Source: Hyphomonadaceae bacterium UBA1933 (lineage in GTDB: Bacteria; Pseudomonadota; Alphaproteobacteria; Caulobacterales; Aquidulcibacteraceae). From it: a stretch of 64,000 bases of DNA. This document shows positions 51,701 through 61,180 of this stretch, piece by piece. The notes below the pieces were generated by a model. It did no database searches. It had not been told where the DNA came from and saw only the letters and a program-made list of their open reading frames with translations. The position numbers and the translations under genes were made by a program. The stretch lies in NCBI GenBank assembly GCA_002337085.1, contig DDFH01000003.1:248001-312000 (forward strand), in the 5' to 3' direction. Every line of letters starts with the position of its first letter. Within the stretch, counting starts at the first letter, position 1.

Positions 51701-52853
51701 CTTGGTTGGAAAAGAAGCGGTTCAAGGCCCTAAAGGTTTTGCGGGTGGCGTTATTACTGACGAAACACTTGTTCAATACTCAAAAGGTCAATGGTGGCAG
51801 TTTGCGCTTGCAGATGAAGCCGTCATGAGCGAAATCGAGGCCATCAAATCACGTTATGAAACTTCTAAACGTGAACTTGATAGCCGTTTTGAAGACAAGG
51901 TTGAAAAATGTCGCCAAGGTGATGACCTTCTTCCAGGCGTTATGAAAGTGGTTAAAGTTTTCGTTGCAGTTAAACGTAAACTTCAACCGGGTGATAAAAT
52001 GGCGGGGCGCCATGGTAACAAGGGGGTTATCTCACGCATTTCGCCAATCGAAGATATGCCATTCCTAGAAGATGGTACTGCTGTTGATATCGTTCTGAAC
52101 CCACTGGGCGTGCCTTCGCGTATGAACGTTGGTCAGATTCTTGAAACCCACCTTGGTTGGGCTTGTGCTGGTCTTGGTAAACAAGTTACCGAAGCATTAG
52201 AAGCATACCAACGTGCGGGCGAGAAAGATAAATATATCGCAAAACTAAAAGACATTTATGGTGAAAATCAGGAACTACCTGAATCTGATGAGGAATTGAT
52301 TACACTTGGTCAAAACCTTGGAAACGGCGTTCCGATTGCTACACCGGTGTTTGATGGCGCAAAAGAGAGCGACATTCGTTATTACCTAAACAAAACTGGT
52401 AATAAAGAAAATGGTCAATCAACCCTATTTGACGGCAGAACTGGTGAACCGTTTGCACGTGATGTTACTGTTGGTATCATCTATATGCTTAAACTTCACC
52501 ACCTTGTTGACGATAAAATTCACGCCCGTTCAATTGGCCCATATTCACTTGTTACCCAACAACCGCTTGGCGGTAAGGCACAATTCGGCGGTCAAAGGTT
52601 CGGTGAGATGGAGGTCTGGGCGCTTGAGGCTTATGGTGCTGCTTATACACTTCAAGAAATGTTGACCGTTAAATCGGATGACGTTGCCGGCCGTACCAAA
52701 GTTTATGAGGCAATCACCCGTGGTGATGACAAATTTGATGCTGGTATTCCTGAATCATTCAACGTTCTTGTTAAAGAGATGCGTTCACTTGGTCTTAATA
52801 TCGACCTTACCGAAGCGCCACTTGACAATTACGAAGACGATTTGAGCATCTAA
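48732..52853 (+). CDS. rpoB: RNA polymerase beta subunit
   Basis: This 1373-residue beta subunit has all conserved regions. The rifampicin pocket reads [21 protein letters not shown]; D529 and H539 and S544 (equivalents of E. coli D516, H526 and S531) are the wild-type residues. The C-terminal part has [17 protein letters not shown] and the end block [33 protein letters not shown]. The ribosome site is AAGGAAAG. The start and the length are normal for alphaproteobacteria. Confidence 0.99.
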   Translation: [1373 protein letters not shown]

Positions 52854-52944
52854 TTTAACTTGGTGGCGGGCAACCGCCACCAACACAAGGTTTTTACGGG
52901 TAATTGCACCCAAAATTTTTTAAGGCTTTAAGGAGCTATTGGTA

Positions 52945-55900
52945 ATGAACCAACATGTAACTAACCGCTTTGGCATCCCATCGGAATTGCCGCCACAATT
53001 TGACTCAATTCGTATCTCTCTTGCTGCGCCAGAGCAGATTTTGTCTTGGTCAAAAGGTGAGGTTAAGAAACCTGAAACTATCAACTATCGTACTTTTAAA
53101 CCAGAGAAAGATGGTCTTTTCTGCGCACGTATTTTCGGGCCTATGAAAGACTATGAATGTTTGTGCGGTAAATATAAACGTATCAAACACAAAGGCCTAA
53201 CCTGCGAAAAATGTGGTGTTGAAGTAACATTGCAACGTGTTCGCCGTGAACGTATGGGCCATATCGAACTTGCTGCACCAGTTGCACATATTTGGTATTT
53301 GAAATCACTTCCTAGCCGTATTTCAACTATGCTTGATATGACGCTAAAAGATGTTGAGCGCGTTCTTTATTTCGAAAAATATATCGTTGTTGAACCTGGC
53401 ATCACCCCATTCACAGAGCGTCAGCTTATTGATGAGCATGAATTATTCGATGCCCAAGACCAATATGGTGAAGATAGCTTTACTGTTGGCATTGGTGCCG
53501 AAGTTATTCGCCAAATGCTTGCGTCAATCGACCTTGAACAAACTGCAAAAAATCTTCGTGAAGAAATTGCGGCTTGTACAACTGAACTTAAGCCTAAAAA
53601 ACTTGCAAAACGTTTGAAGCTTATTGAAGCGTTCATGATGTCTGGCAACCGTCCTGAATGGATGGTTATGACAATTGTTCCGGTTATTCCTCCTGAACTT
53701 CGTCCACTTGTTCCGCTTGAAGGTGGACGTTTCGCGACATCTGATTTGAACGATTTGTATCGCCGCGTTATCAACCGTAACAACCGTCTAAAACGTCTTA
53801 TCGACCTTCGTTCACCAGACATCATCATCCGTAACGAGAAGCGTATGCTTCAAGAAGCGGTTGACGCATTGTTTGATAATGGTCGTCGTGGTCGCGTTAT
53901 TACTGGTGCTAACAAACGCCCGCTTAAATCTTTGGCAGATATGCTTAAAGGTAAACAGGGTCGTTTCCGTCAGAACTTGTTGGGTAAACGCGTGGATTAT
54001 TCTGGTCGTTCGGTTATTACCGTTGGCCCAGATTTGAAATTGCATGAATGTGGTCTTCCAAAGAAAATGGCTTTGGAATTGTTCAAACCATTCATCTATC
54101 AACGCCTTGAAGCAAAAGGTCTTTCTGCTACTGTTAAACAAGCTAAAAAACTTGTTGAGAAAGAAAAACCAGAAGTTTGGGATATCCTTGATGAGGTTAT
54201 TCGTGAACACCCTGTAATGCTTAACCGCGCACCAACTCTACACAGACTTGGTATTCAGGCGTTCGAACCAAAACTTATTGAAGGTAAAGCAATTCAGCTT
54301 CACCCGTTGGTTTGTACCGCATTTAACGCCGACTTCGACGGTGACCAAATGGCGGTTCACGTTCCATTATCAATCGAGGCGCAACTTGAAGCGCGCGTAT
54401 TGATGATGTCAACCAACAACATTCTTTCTCCTGCGAATGGTCGCCCAATTATTGAGCCTTCACAGGATATCGTTTTGGGTCTTTATAACATCTCTACTGT
54501 CCGCGAAGGTGAACCTGGTGAAGGTCGCGCATTCGTAAACATGGGTGAAATTGAGGCCGCTTTGGATGCGAAACAAGTAAATGTTCACACCAAAGTTCGT
54601 GTTCGTTGGCATGGTGTTGATGAAAATGGTGATGACATTACCCGCGTTATCGAAACCACCCCTGGTCGTTTCATGATTGTGGATTTATTGCCGCGTCACC
54701 CTAAATTACAGCCTGAAATTTGTAACATTGTTTTGACCAAAAAAGAGATCGCAAACCTTATCGGTCGCGTCTATCGTTACTGTGGTCAAAAAGCGACTGT
54801 TATATTTGCTGACCGTATGAAAAACCTTGGTTTTGCTAAAGCGTTTGAAGCGGGTATTTCTTTCGGTATGGCGGATATGGTTGTTCCAAAAGCCAAAGAA
54901 GAATTGGTTGAGGCAGCACGTAAAGAAGTAAACGAATACGAAACCCAATATGCTGATGGTCAAATCACCAAAGGTGAGAAATATAACAAAGTTGTTGACG
55001 TTTGGTCAAAATGTACTGACCGTGTTGCGGATGCGATGATGGAAGAAATCGCAAAACCAATCAAAGCACGCGATGGTTCACAGCAGCTTAACTCGGTTTA
55101 TATGATGGCTCACTCTGGTGCGCGTGGTTCTAAAAACCAAATGAAGCAGTTGGGTGGTATGCGCGGCTTGATGGCGAAACCATCTGGCGAAATCATTGAG
55201 ACACCGATTATTTCTAACTTCAAAGAAGGCCTATCGGTTCTTGAGTACTTCAACTCTACCCACGGTGCGCGTAAAGGTCTTGCCGATACTGCGTTGAAAA
55301 CTGCTAACTCTGGTTACTTGACCCGTCGTTTGGTTGATGTTGCCCAAGATTGCATAATCACCGAAGAAGATTGTGGAACTGCACATGGTATCGAACTTAA
55401 ACCTGTTATCGAGGGTGCGGACGTTATCGTATCTCTTGAACAGCGTATTTTGGGTCGTGTCCTTGCCGAAGATGCGGTTGATCCAGAAACTCAAGAAGTT
55501 CTTTATGCACGTGACACTTATTGCGATGAAGACATTGCTGCGGCAATTGACAAAGCGGGTGTGCAATCGGTTAAAGTTCGTTCTCCATTGACTTGTGAAA
55601 CTCGTAACGGTGTTTGCGGAACATGCTATGGTCGTGACCTTGCACGTAACACACGCGTTAATATGGGCGAAGCAGTTGGTGTTATTGCGGCGCAATCAAT
55701 CGGTGAACCTGGTACACAGCTTACAATGCGTACGTTCCACATCGGTGGTGCGGCATCGGTTGTTAACAACTCATCTATGGATGCTGGCTTGTCTGGTAAA
55801 ATTAAATATCAGAATGCATCGACTATCACACGTGAAAATGGTGAAATTATCTGTATGGGTCGTTCAATGTCTGTATCTGTTGTGGATGCGGATGGCAAAA

Positions 55901-57123
55901 CCCGTCAGTCTCTTAAAGTTCCATTCGGTGGTCGTATTCGCGTTAAAGATGGTCAGAAAATCGAACGTGGTGATCGTCTTGCTGATTGGGATCCGTATGC
56001 AACACCAATCATTTCAGAGATTGCAGGTCATGCAAAACTTGAAGATTTGATTGATGGCGTTTCTGCTCGTGACGAACTTGATGAAAACACTGGTATTTCT
56101 TCAAAAGTTGTTATCGATTGGCGCGGTGGTTCTAAATTGCATGCTGATCTTCGCCCATCAATCGTTATCCTTGATGATAGCGGTGAACCGGTGAAACTTC
56201 CAAATGGTAAAGAAGCACGCTATTCATTGCCAATTGGTGCAACCCTTTCTGTTGCCGATGGTTCATTGGTTGCAGGTGGTGATACACTTGCCCGTGTTGC
56301 TGCTGGTGGTGTTACTTCACGCGATATTACGGGTGGTCTTCCACGCGTTGCGGAATTGTTTGAAGCACGTCGTCCAAAAGACCACGCAATTATTGCGGAA
56401 ATCGATGGTCGCGTTGAGTTTGGTAAAGACTACAAAAACAAACGCCGTATTCGTATCGTTCCTGATGATGAAACTATCGAACCAGTGGAATATATGATTC
56501 CAAAAGGTAAACACCTTCCGGTTCAAGATGGTGACTGGATTAAACGCGGTGAGCATATCCTTGCGGGCAACCCTGCGCCACAAGATATTCTTGCGGTTCA
56601 AGGTGTTGAGGCATTGGCTGAATACCTTGTTGAAGAAGTTCAAAAAGTTTACCGCCTTCAAGGTGTGGTCATTAACGACAAGCACATCGAAGTTATCGTA
56701 CGCCAAATGTTGCAACGCGTTGAAATCACCGATGCCGGCGATACCGACTTTATCAAAGGCGATGCGGTTGACGAAATCGATCTTGTTGATGAAAATAAAC
56801 GTATTGAAGAACTTGGTCTTAAACCTGCGACTGCATCACCAGTATTGTTGGGTATTACCAAAGCATCTCTTCAAACCCGTTCATTCTTCTCTGCGGCATC
56901 GTTCCAAGAGACAACCCGCGTTCTTACTGACGCATCAGTTAACGGCAAAGTTGACCCTCTTGATGGTCTTAAAGAGAACATCATCGTTGGTCGTCTTATC
57001 CCTGCTGGTACAGGTGGTGCACTTCGTCGTCTTAAAGCAATTGCGGCGCACCAAGATGCCAATGCAATTTCTGACGAACGCCACGTTGAAGAAGAAGCAT
57101 TGCCAGAAGGTTTGGATGATTAA
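52945..57123 (+). CDS. rpoC: RNA polymerase beta' subunit
   Basis: This 1392-residue beta' subunit begins with a zinc site at C72, C74, C87 and C90 (CLCG ... CEKCG). The catalytic metal motif NADFDGDQMAVH has aspartates 463, 465 and 467. A second cysteine cluster occurs in CETRNGVCGTCYG. The ATG at 52945 follows AGGAGC; an in-frame TTG two codons upstream is not preferred. It lies 91 bases after rpoB and is followed by a strong terminator. Confidence 0.99.
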   Translation: MNQHVTNRFGIPSELPPQFDSIRISLAAPEQILSWSKGEVKKPETINYRTFKPEKDGLFCARIFGPMKDYECLCGKYKRIKHKGLTCEKCGVEVTLQRVRRERMGHIELAAPVAHIWYLKSLPSRISTMLDMTLKDVERVLYFEKYIVVEPGITPFTERQLIDEHELFDAQDQYGEDSFTVGIGAEVIRQMLASIDLEQTAKNLREEIAACTTELKPKKLAKRLKLIEAFMMSGNRPEWMVMTIVPVIPPELRPLVPLEGGRFATSDLNDLYRRVINRNNRLKRLIDLRSPDIIIRNEKRMLQEAVDALFDNGRRGRVITGANKRPLKSLADMLKGKQGRFRQNLLGKRVDYSGRSVITVGPDLKLHECGLPKKMALELFKPFIYQRLEAKGLSATVKQAKKLVEKEKPEVWDILDEVIREHPVMLNRAPTLHRLGIQAFEPKLIEGKAIQLHPLVCTAFNADFDGDQMAVHVPLSIEAQLEARVLMMSTNNILSPANGRPIIEPSQDIVLGLYNISTVREGEPGEGRAFVNMGEIEAALDAKQVNVHTKVRVRWHGVDENGDDITRVIETTPGRFMIVDLLPRHPKLQPEICNIVLTKKEIANLIGRVYRYCGQKATVIFADRMKNLGFAKAFEAGISFGMADMVVPKAKEELVEAARKEVNEYETQYADGQITKGEKYNKVVDVWSKCTDRVADAMMEEIAKPIKARDGSQQLNSVYMMAHSGARGSKNQMKQLGGMRGLMAKPSGEIIETPIISNFKEGLSVLEYFNSTHGARKGLADTALKTANSGYLTRRLVDVAQDCIITEEDCGTAHGIELKPVIEGADVIVSLEQRILGRVLAEDAVDPETQEVLYARDTYCDEDIAAAIDKAGVQSVKVRSPLTCETRNGVCGTCYGRDLARNTRVNMGEAVGVIAAQSIGEPGTQLTMRTFHIGGAASVVNNSSMDAGLSGKIKYQNASTITRENGEIICMGRSMSVSVVDADGKTRQSLKVPFGGRIRVKDGQKIERGDRLADWDPYATPIISEIAGHAKLEDLIDGVSARDELDENTGISSKVVIDWRGGSKLHADLRPSIVILDDSGEPVKLPNGKEARYSLPIGATLSVADGSLVAGGDTLARVAAGGVTSRDITGGLPRVAELFEARRPKDHAIIAEIDGRVEFGKDYKNKRRIRIVPDDETIEPVEYMIPKGKHLPVQDGDWIKRGEHILAGNPAPQDILAVQGVEALAEYLVEEVQKVYRLQGVVINDKHIEVIVRQMLQRVEITDAGDTDFIKGDAVDEIDLVDENKRIEELGLKPATASPVLLGITKASLQTRSFFSAASFQETTRVLTDASVNGKVDPLDGLKENIIVGRLIPAGTGGALRRLKAIAAHQDANAISDERHVEEEALPEGLDD

Positions 57124-57146
57124 TCCAAACCCTTCAGTAATGAATA

Positions 57147-57177
57147 TAAAAAGGGCGCGATTTCGCGCCCTTTTTTA
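57147..57177 (+). terminator. Terminator after rpoC
   Basis: A long perfect stem (AAAAGGGCGCGA / TCGCGCCCTTTT) with a 2-base gap is followed by further T. Confidence 0.95.
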
Positions 57178-57227
57178 TTTGCGAAATTTGTATGATTGAA
57201 TTACTTAACTCAAAACGGAATCATAAT

Positions 57228-57647
57228 ATGCCAAGACCAGAACCCGAAATTTTAAATCCCGCAAATTATCCCTACAAAGTTGACGTTCCAACCAGATTTA
57301 CCGATCTTAATGTTGCGCAACATGTTTCCAATACCGCATTGGTGCAGATGATAGAGGATGCCCGCGCAAGGTTTTTAATTCAATATGGCGCCGAATTTTC
57401 GGGTGAAAATGTTCTTATGGTGGTTACTAATAAGGTTGATTATTTGGCGGAATGTTTTTGGCCTGCTCCGGTTGAAATTTATGTGAAAGTTTCAAAAGTT
57501 GGCAATTCATCGTTTGAATTATATCAACTAGCCGTCCAAGAAGGGAAGGCGGTTGGCCTTTCAACATTAACAATGGTGAATGTAAAAGGTGGCCGCGCAA
57601 GTGCTTTGACCGAAAAACTAAAAGCTAATTTACAAGAATTATTATGA
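57228..57647 (+). CDS. Acyl-CoA thioesterase-like hotdog protein
   Basis: This 139-residue single hotdog-fold protein is of the 4-hydroxybenzoyl-CoA thioesterase type. The N-terminal VPTRFTDLNVAQHVSNTALVQMIEDARARF is the family helix with the pattern around the active-site residue (DLN..QHVSN). VDYLAECFWPAPVEIYVKVSKVGNSSFEL is the central sheet. The ATG at 57228 is preferred; a frame from 57192 would begin close to the rpoC terminator. It overlaps the next gene by 4 bases (ATGA). Confidence 0.85.
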   Translation: MPRPEPEILNPANYPYKVDVPTRFTDLNVAQHVSNTALVQMIEDARARFLIQYGAEFSGENVLMVVTNKVDYLAECFWPAPVEIYVKVSKVGNSSFELYQLAVQEGKAVGLSTLTMVNVKGGRASALTEKLKANLQELL

Positions 57648-58285
57648 ACATCCTTTTTGATTTAGATGGCACAATTATCGACCCCGGCGATGGGATTATA
57701 AAATCATACTCTAATGCTTTAATTGCCTTAGGGCATGAGGATAAAATCACCACTGACATGAGTTGGGTGGTGGGGCCGCCATTACGTAAAAGCTTTGCCA
57801 CAATTCTTCCGTCTGAAATGGTTGAGGAAGCGGTTGCCAAATACCGTGAATTTCACGCAAAAGGCGGCTTAAAGGAGGCCGTTCTTTACGATGGCATTGC
57901 AAATATAATCGCACATCTAAGCGAAACTGGGCATCAGCTTTTCATTTGTACCGCTAAAAACGTTCCCTTCGCAAGAAAAAATATCGAACAATTTAACCTT
58001 CAGGGATATTTTGCCGAGATTTATGGTTCGCATCTTGATGGCAAATTTGACGATAAAGCTGAATTAGTTAGTCATATTATTGACACTCATAATCTTGAAA
58101 AGAGTGAAACGGTCATGATTGGTGACCGTGAACATGACATAATTGCCGCTCGCAAAAACGGAATAAATGGTATTGGCGTTTTATGGGGCTATGGTAATTC
58201 AGATGAATTGAGCGATGCAGGTGCTTCATATTTGGTTGACAGCCCTAATAACCTCTTGAAAGTGATTATTGATTCGACAATTTAG
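57644..58285 (+). CDS. HAD-family phosphatase, phosphoglycolate phosphatase-like
   Basis: This 213-residue HAD hydrolase has the nucleophile pair D6 and D8 in LFDLDGTIID, a helical cap (MVEEAVAKYREFHAKGG), motif II (FICTAKN) and motif IV (MIGDREHDIIAARKNG). The Gph/PgmB-like layout suggests a small phosphometabolite substrate, not determined here. It overlaps the thioesterase gene by 4 bases (ATGA), so the two are coupled. Confidence 0.88.
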   Translation: MNILFDLDGTIIDPGDGIIKSYSNALIALGHEDKITTDMSWVVGPPLRKSFATILPSEMVEEAVAKYREFHAKGGLKEAVLYDGIANIIAHLSETGHQLFICTAKNVPFARKNIEQFNLQGYFAEIYGSHLDGKFDDKAELVSHIIDTHNLEKSETVMIGDREHDIIAARKNGINGIGVLWGYGNSDELSDAGASYLVDSPNNLLKVIIDSTI

Positions 58286-58624
58286 CTTTGAAATCTGAAA
58301 TGTATGAAAAAATATTCCGCTACCTTCAATAACTTTAAAAGTTAGTAGAATAATTCACCTGTTTATAAATCGCATACAAAATTTTATTCTATTTATGCAT
58401 GCTTTGTATGCAGGAAAGAAATTTTTGTGTCATTAACGCGACAAAATTAAGCATGTGAAATATTTTTGTCAAAACTTACTGAAATTTTATTGAAAGCGAT
58501 TGCGTCATAAACCCAATCTGTGTGCGGGCGGTTGGGTAGATTAAAAACTATCTTTCAAGACACCAAATACTATTGGGGAAACATACGAGAGGGCTCCTTA
58601 CCTTGAAACTTGGGGAGTCTTAAT
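58286..58624 (+). promoter_or_regulatory. Upstream region of TonB receptor / amine oxidase operon
   Basis: This AT-rich gap holds a 9-bp inverted repeat GCATACAAA (58372-58380) / TTTGTATGC (58403-58411) with a 22-base spacer. It is followed by a further half-site-like ATGCATGC inside the spacer. A long 5' untranslated region with GGGGAG (58612-58617) precedes the ATG. The repeat is a candidate operator for the GntR-type regulator at 63862, but that is inference. No gene and no riboswitch that I recognise. Confidence 0.55.
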
Positions 58625-61111
58625 ATGTTGAATACAAAAAAATCTACTTATTTTACAGCAGTATCACTACTGGCACTGGCGTGCGTAGCACCATCATTTG
58701 CAATGGCAAATGATGAAACAACAGTGGCAGCAGCAACAGAACTTGCACCAGTTGAAAGCGCAGTAATCGTAACGGGTACACGTACCAGCGGTGTGAAAGC
58801 CGTTGATAGTGCGTCACCAATTGTGGTTTTAGACACCAAAGCATTGGCAAAAGTCGGGCAACCCGATTTGATGCAGGCATTGGCACAAAATACGCCATCA
58901 TTTACAGTTCAGGCATTCGGTAGTGATACCGCAAACCTTACTGTGACGGCAAAATTGCGCGGTGTAAGTCCAAACCATGCCTTGATTTTGGTTGATGGTA
59001 AACGACGTCATACTACTGCAAACTTGGCGGTTCTTGGCGGTGCATATCAAGGCGCAGCAACCACCGATTGGAGCTTTATTCCAATGGCATCGGTTGGTCG
59101 CGTTGAAATCCTACAAGATGGTGCGGCGGCACAATATGGCTCTGATGCAATTGCCGGCGTAATTAACATTATCACCAAAAAGAAGGGTGATGGAGGTCTA
59201 TTAACCGTAAGCGGTGGTCAATATATGGACGGTGGTGGTCAAACCGGTGACGTATCATTGAACATGGGTATTACGCCAATTGAAAAAGCGTATATAAACC
59301 TTACCTTGGAATCAAAATGGCATGATTATTCAAATCGTGGCGATCTTGACCCGCGTGTTTACACAACAACAACTGGCGGCGCACTTAAATTCCCAAATCT
59401 TAAATATGCTGATGAATATCCATATTTAAACCATGTGATTGGCGATGCGCAATATCGTTTGAATGTTGCAATGCTTTCAGCAGGTTATGACGTAAGCGAT
59501 GATTTGAAATTCTATACAAATATGTCTTACGGCCATAAATATGCGTCTGCATATGAAAATTGGAGAACGCCAGATAAAGTTGTTGATACCAGCGGAAATT
59601 ATGTCTTCCCATTTGGCTTCCAACCGCGTGAAGTTTTGTATGAAGATGATTACCAATTTACTTTTGGTTCGCAATTTAAGGCATTGGGCTGGGATTTTGA
59701 TTTATCGACAAGTGCCGGACGTGACGATGAGGAAATTTATACCCGTGATTCAGCCAATACTTCTTTCTATACGGATTTTGGCTGGACCCCAACAAATTTC
59801 TATGACGGTTCATTGATAACAACCCAACAAGCAACAACACTTGATGCCGATAAATCATTTGAAGTTGGTTTAGCGTCACCGTTAAACGTTGCATGGGGGC
59901 TTGAGTATCGTAACGAAAGTTATGAAATCAAATCTGGTGATGCTGCATCATATTATAAAACTGGTGCGCAATCATTCCCTGGCTATCCAACTTCTGCAAA
60001 TGGTAAGCATTCACGCAATAACAAAGCGGTTTATGTTGATTTTGCTGTGAACCCTGTTGCAAAACTAAGCACAGATTTCGCATTGCGTTATGAAGACTTC
60101 TCTGACTTTGGTGAGGCAACTGTTGGAAAGCTGACTGGGCGTTATGATTTCACCGATTCATTTGCACTTCGTGGGACTGTTAGCACAGGTTTCCGTGCAC
60201 CAACTTTGGCAGAGGAATTCTATACATCAACCAACGTTTCGCCTGATGAATATGACGTGCAGGTGCAGCCAAACTCTAGCGCTGCAAAACTGATTGGTAT
60301 TCCAAACGGTTTGAAACCAGAAAAATCAACCAACCTAAGCTTTGGTACAGTTTTAAAACCATTTGATTCAAAAGTGATTATTACTGCTGATGCTTATTAT
60401 ATCAAATTGAAAGATCGTATCGTTGGCTCAGATACGCTTTATGCAATTGATAGTGGTGTGGTGGTTTCGCCAGTTCTTAAAAGCGTCATTGATACCACAG
60501 GTATTGTAATTGATTATTCCGGCCTTGATTATCTTGGTATCAATGTGTTCGGTAATGGTGTTGATACAACAACTAAAGGTATTGATATTCTTGCTACTAC
60601 AAGCACTGATTTGGATAAATTTGGTAAAATAGATTGGACTTTAAGCGCCAATTACAACAAAACCGAAGTTAACAAAATTCATAGCTTCCCTGGTGTTCCA
60701 GGTATGGAATTGTTTAGCAAAGAAACGATTTCTTATCTTGAAACAGCAAGCCCCAAATATAAATTTATCCTCGGTGGCTTGTGGACTTATGGCAAGTTGC
60801 AGACAAATGTCAAAGTTTCATACTATGGCGATTCACAATATGACGTGAATTACGGCGGTCAATGGTGGGAAATTAAACCAGGTGCCAAGGCAATTGTTGA
60901 TTTGGATTTATCATATAATCTAACCGATAATGTTACCTTGAGCGTTGGTGCAAACAATTTGTTTAACGAATATCCAGACGAACAACCAGCAGGTTATCGC
61001 GCACTTCGTTATTCAAGAAAAAGTTCTGGTTATGTAACCCATTATCCAACCAATTCTCCTTATGGAATTAATGGCGGATATTATTACTCAAAACTTTCTG
61101 TGAAATTTTAA
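58625..61111 (+). CDS. TonB-dependent outer-membrane receptor (828 aa)
   Basis: The signal peptide (to about AMA|ND) precedes the TonB-box-like ESAVIVTGTRTSG. The plug has LILVDGKRRHTTANLAVLGG and VEILQDGAAAQYGSDAIAGVINIITKK. The barrel ends YYSKLSVKF, the proper Phe terminus. It is the first gene of a row of four that ends with RidA and is separated from the amine oxidase by a 5'-weak hairpin only. The likely cargo is an amine or peptide-like molecule that feeds the oxidase next door; this is inferred from context. Confidence 0.94.
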   Translation: MLNTKKSTYFTAVSLLALACVAPSFAMANDETTVAAATELAPVESAVIVTGTRTSGVKAVDSASPIVVLDTKALAKVGQPDLMQALAQNTPSFTVQAFGSDTANLTVTAKLRGVSPNHALILVDGKRRHTTANLAVLGGAYQGAATTDWSFIPMASVGRVEILQDGAAAQYGSDAIAGVINIITKKKGDGGLLTVSGGQYMDGGGQTGDVSLNMGITPIEKAYINLTLESKWHDYSNRGDLDPRVYTTTTGGALKFPNLKYADEYPYLNHVIGDAQYRLNVAMLSAGYDVSDDLKFYTNMSYGHKYASAYENWRTPDKVVDTSGNYVFPFGFQPREVLYEDDYQFTFGSQFKALGWDFDLSTSAGRDDEEIYTRDSANTSFYTDFGWTPTNFYDGSLITTQQATTLDADKSFEVGLASPLNVAWGLEYRNESYEIKSGDAASYYKTGAQSFPGYPTSANGKHSRNNKAVYVDFAVNPVAKLSTDFALRYEDFSDFGEATVGKLTGRYDFTDSFALRGTVSTGFRAPTLAEEFYTSTNVSPDEYDVQVQPNSSAAKLIGIPNGLKPEKSTNLSFGTVLKPFDSKVIITADAYYIKLKDRIVGSDTLYAIDSGVVVSPVLKSVIDTTGIVIDYSGLDYLGINVFGNGVDTTTKGIDILATTSTDLDKFGKIDWTLSANYNKTEVNKIHSFPGVPGMELFSKETISYLETASPKYKFILGGLWTYGKLQTNVKVSYYGDSQYDVNYGGQWWEIKPGAKAIVDLDLSYNLTDNVTLSVGANNLFNEYPDEQPAGYRALRYSRKSSGYVTHYPTNSPYGINGGYYYSKLSVKF

Positions 61112-61129
61112 TTGAGTTCGTTCTCGTTT

Positions 61130-61149
61130 GCGGGGGTGTAAACCCCCGC
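61130..61149 (+). other. Intercistronic hairpin between receptor and amine oxidase
   Basis: A stem GCGGGGG / CCCCCGC with a 6-base loop is followed by GACAATTTTTT. The T run is displaced by four bases, so it may be a partial terminator that lowers expression of downstream genes. Confidence 0.6.
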
Positions 61150-61180
61150 GACAATTTTTTACAGGACAATGGGGAAAATC

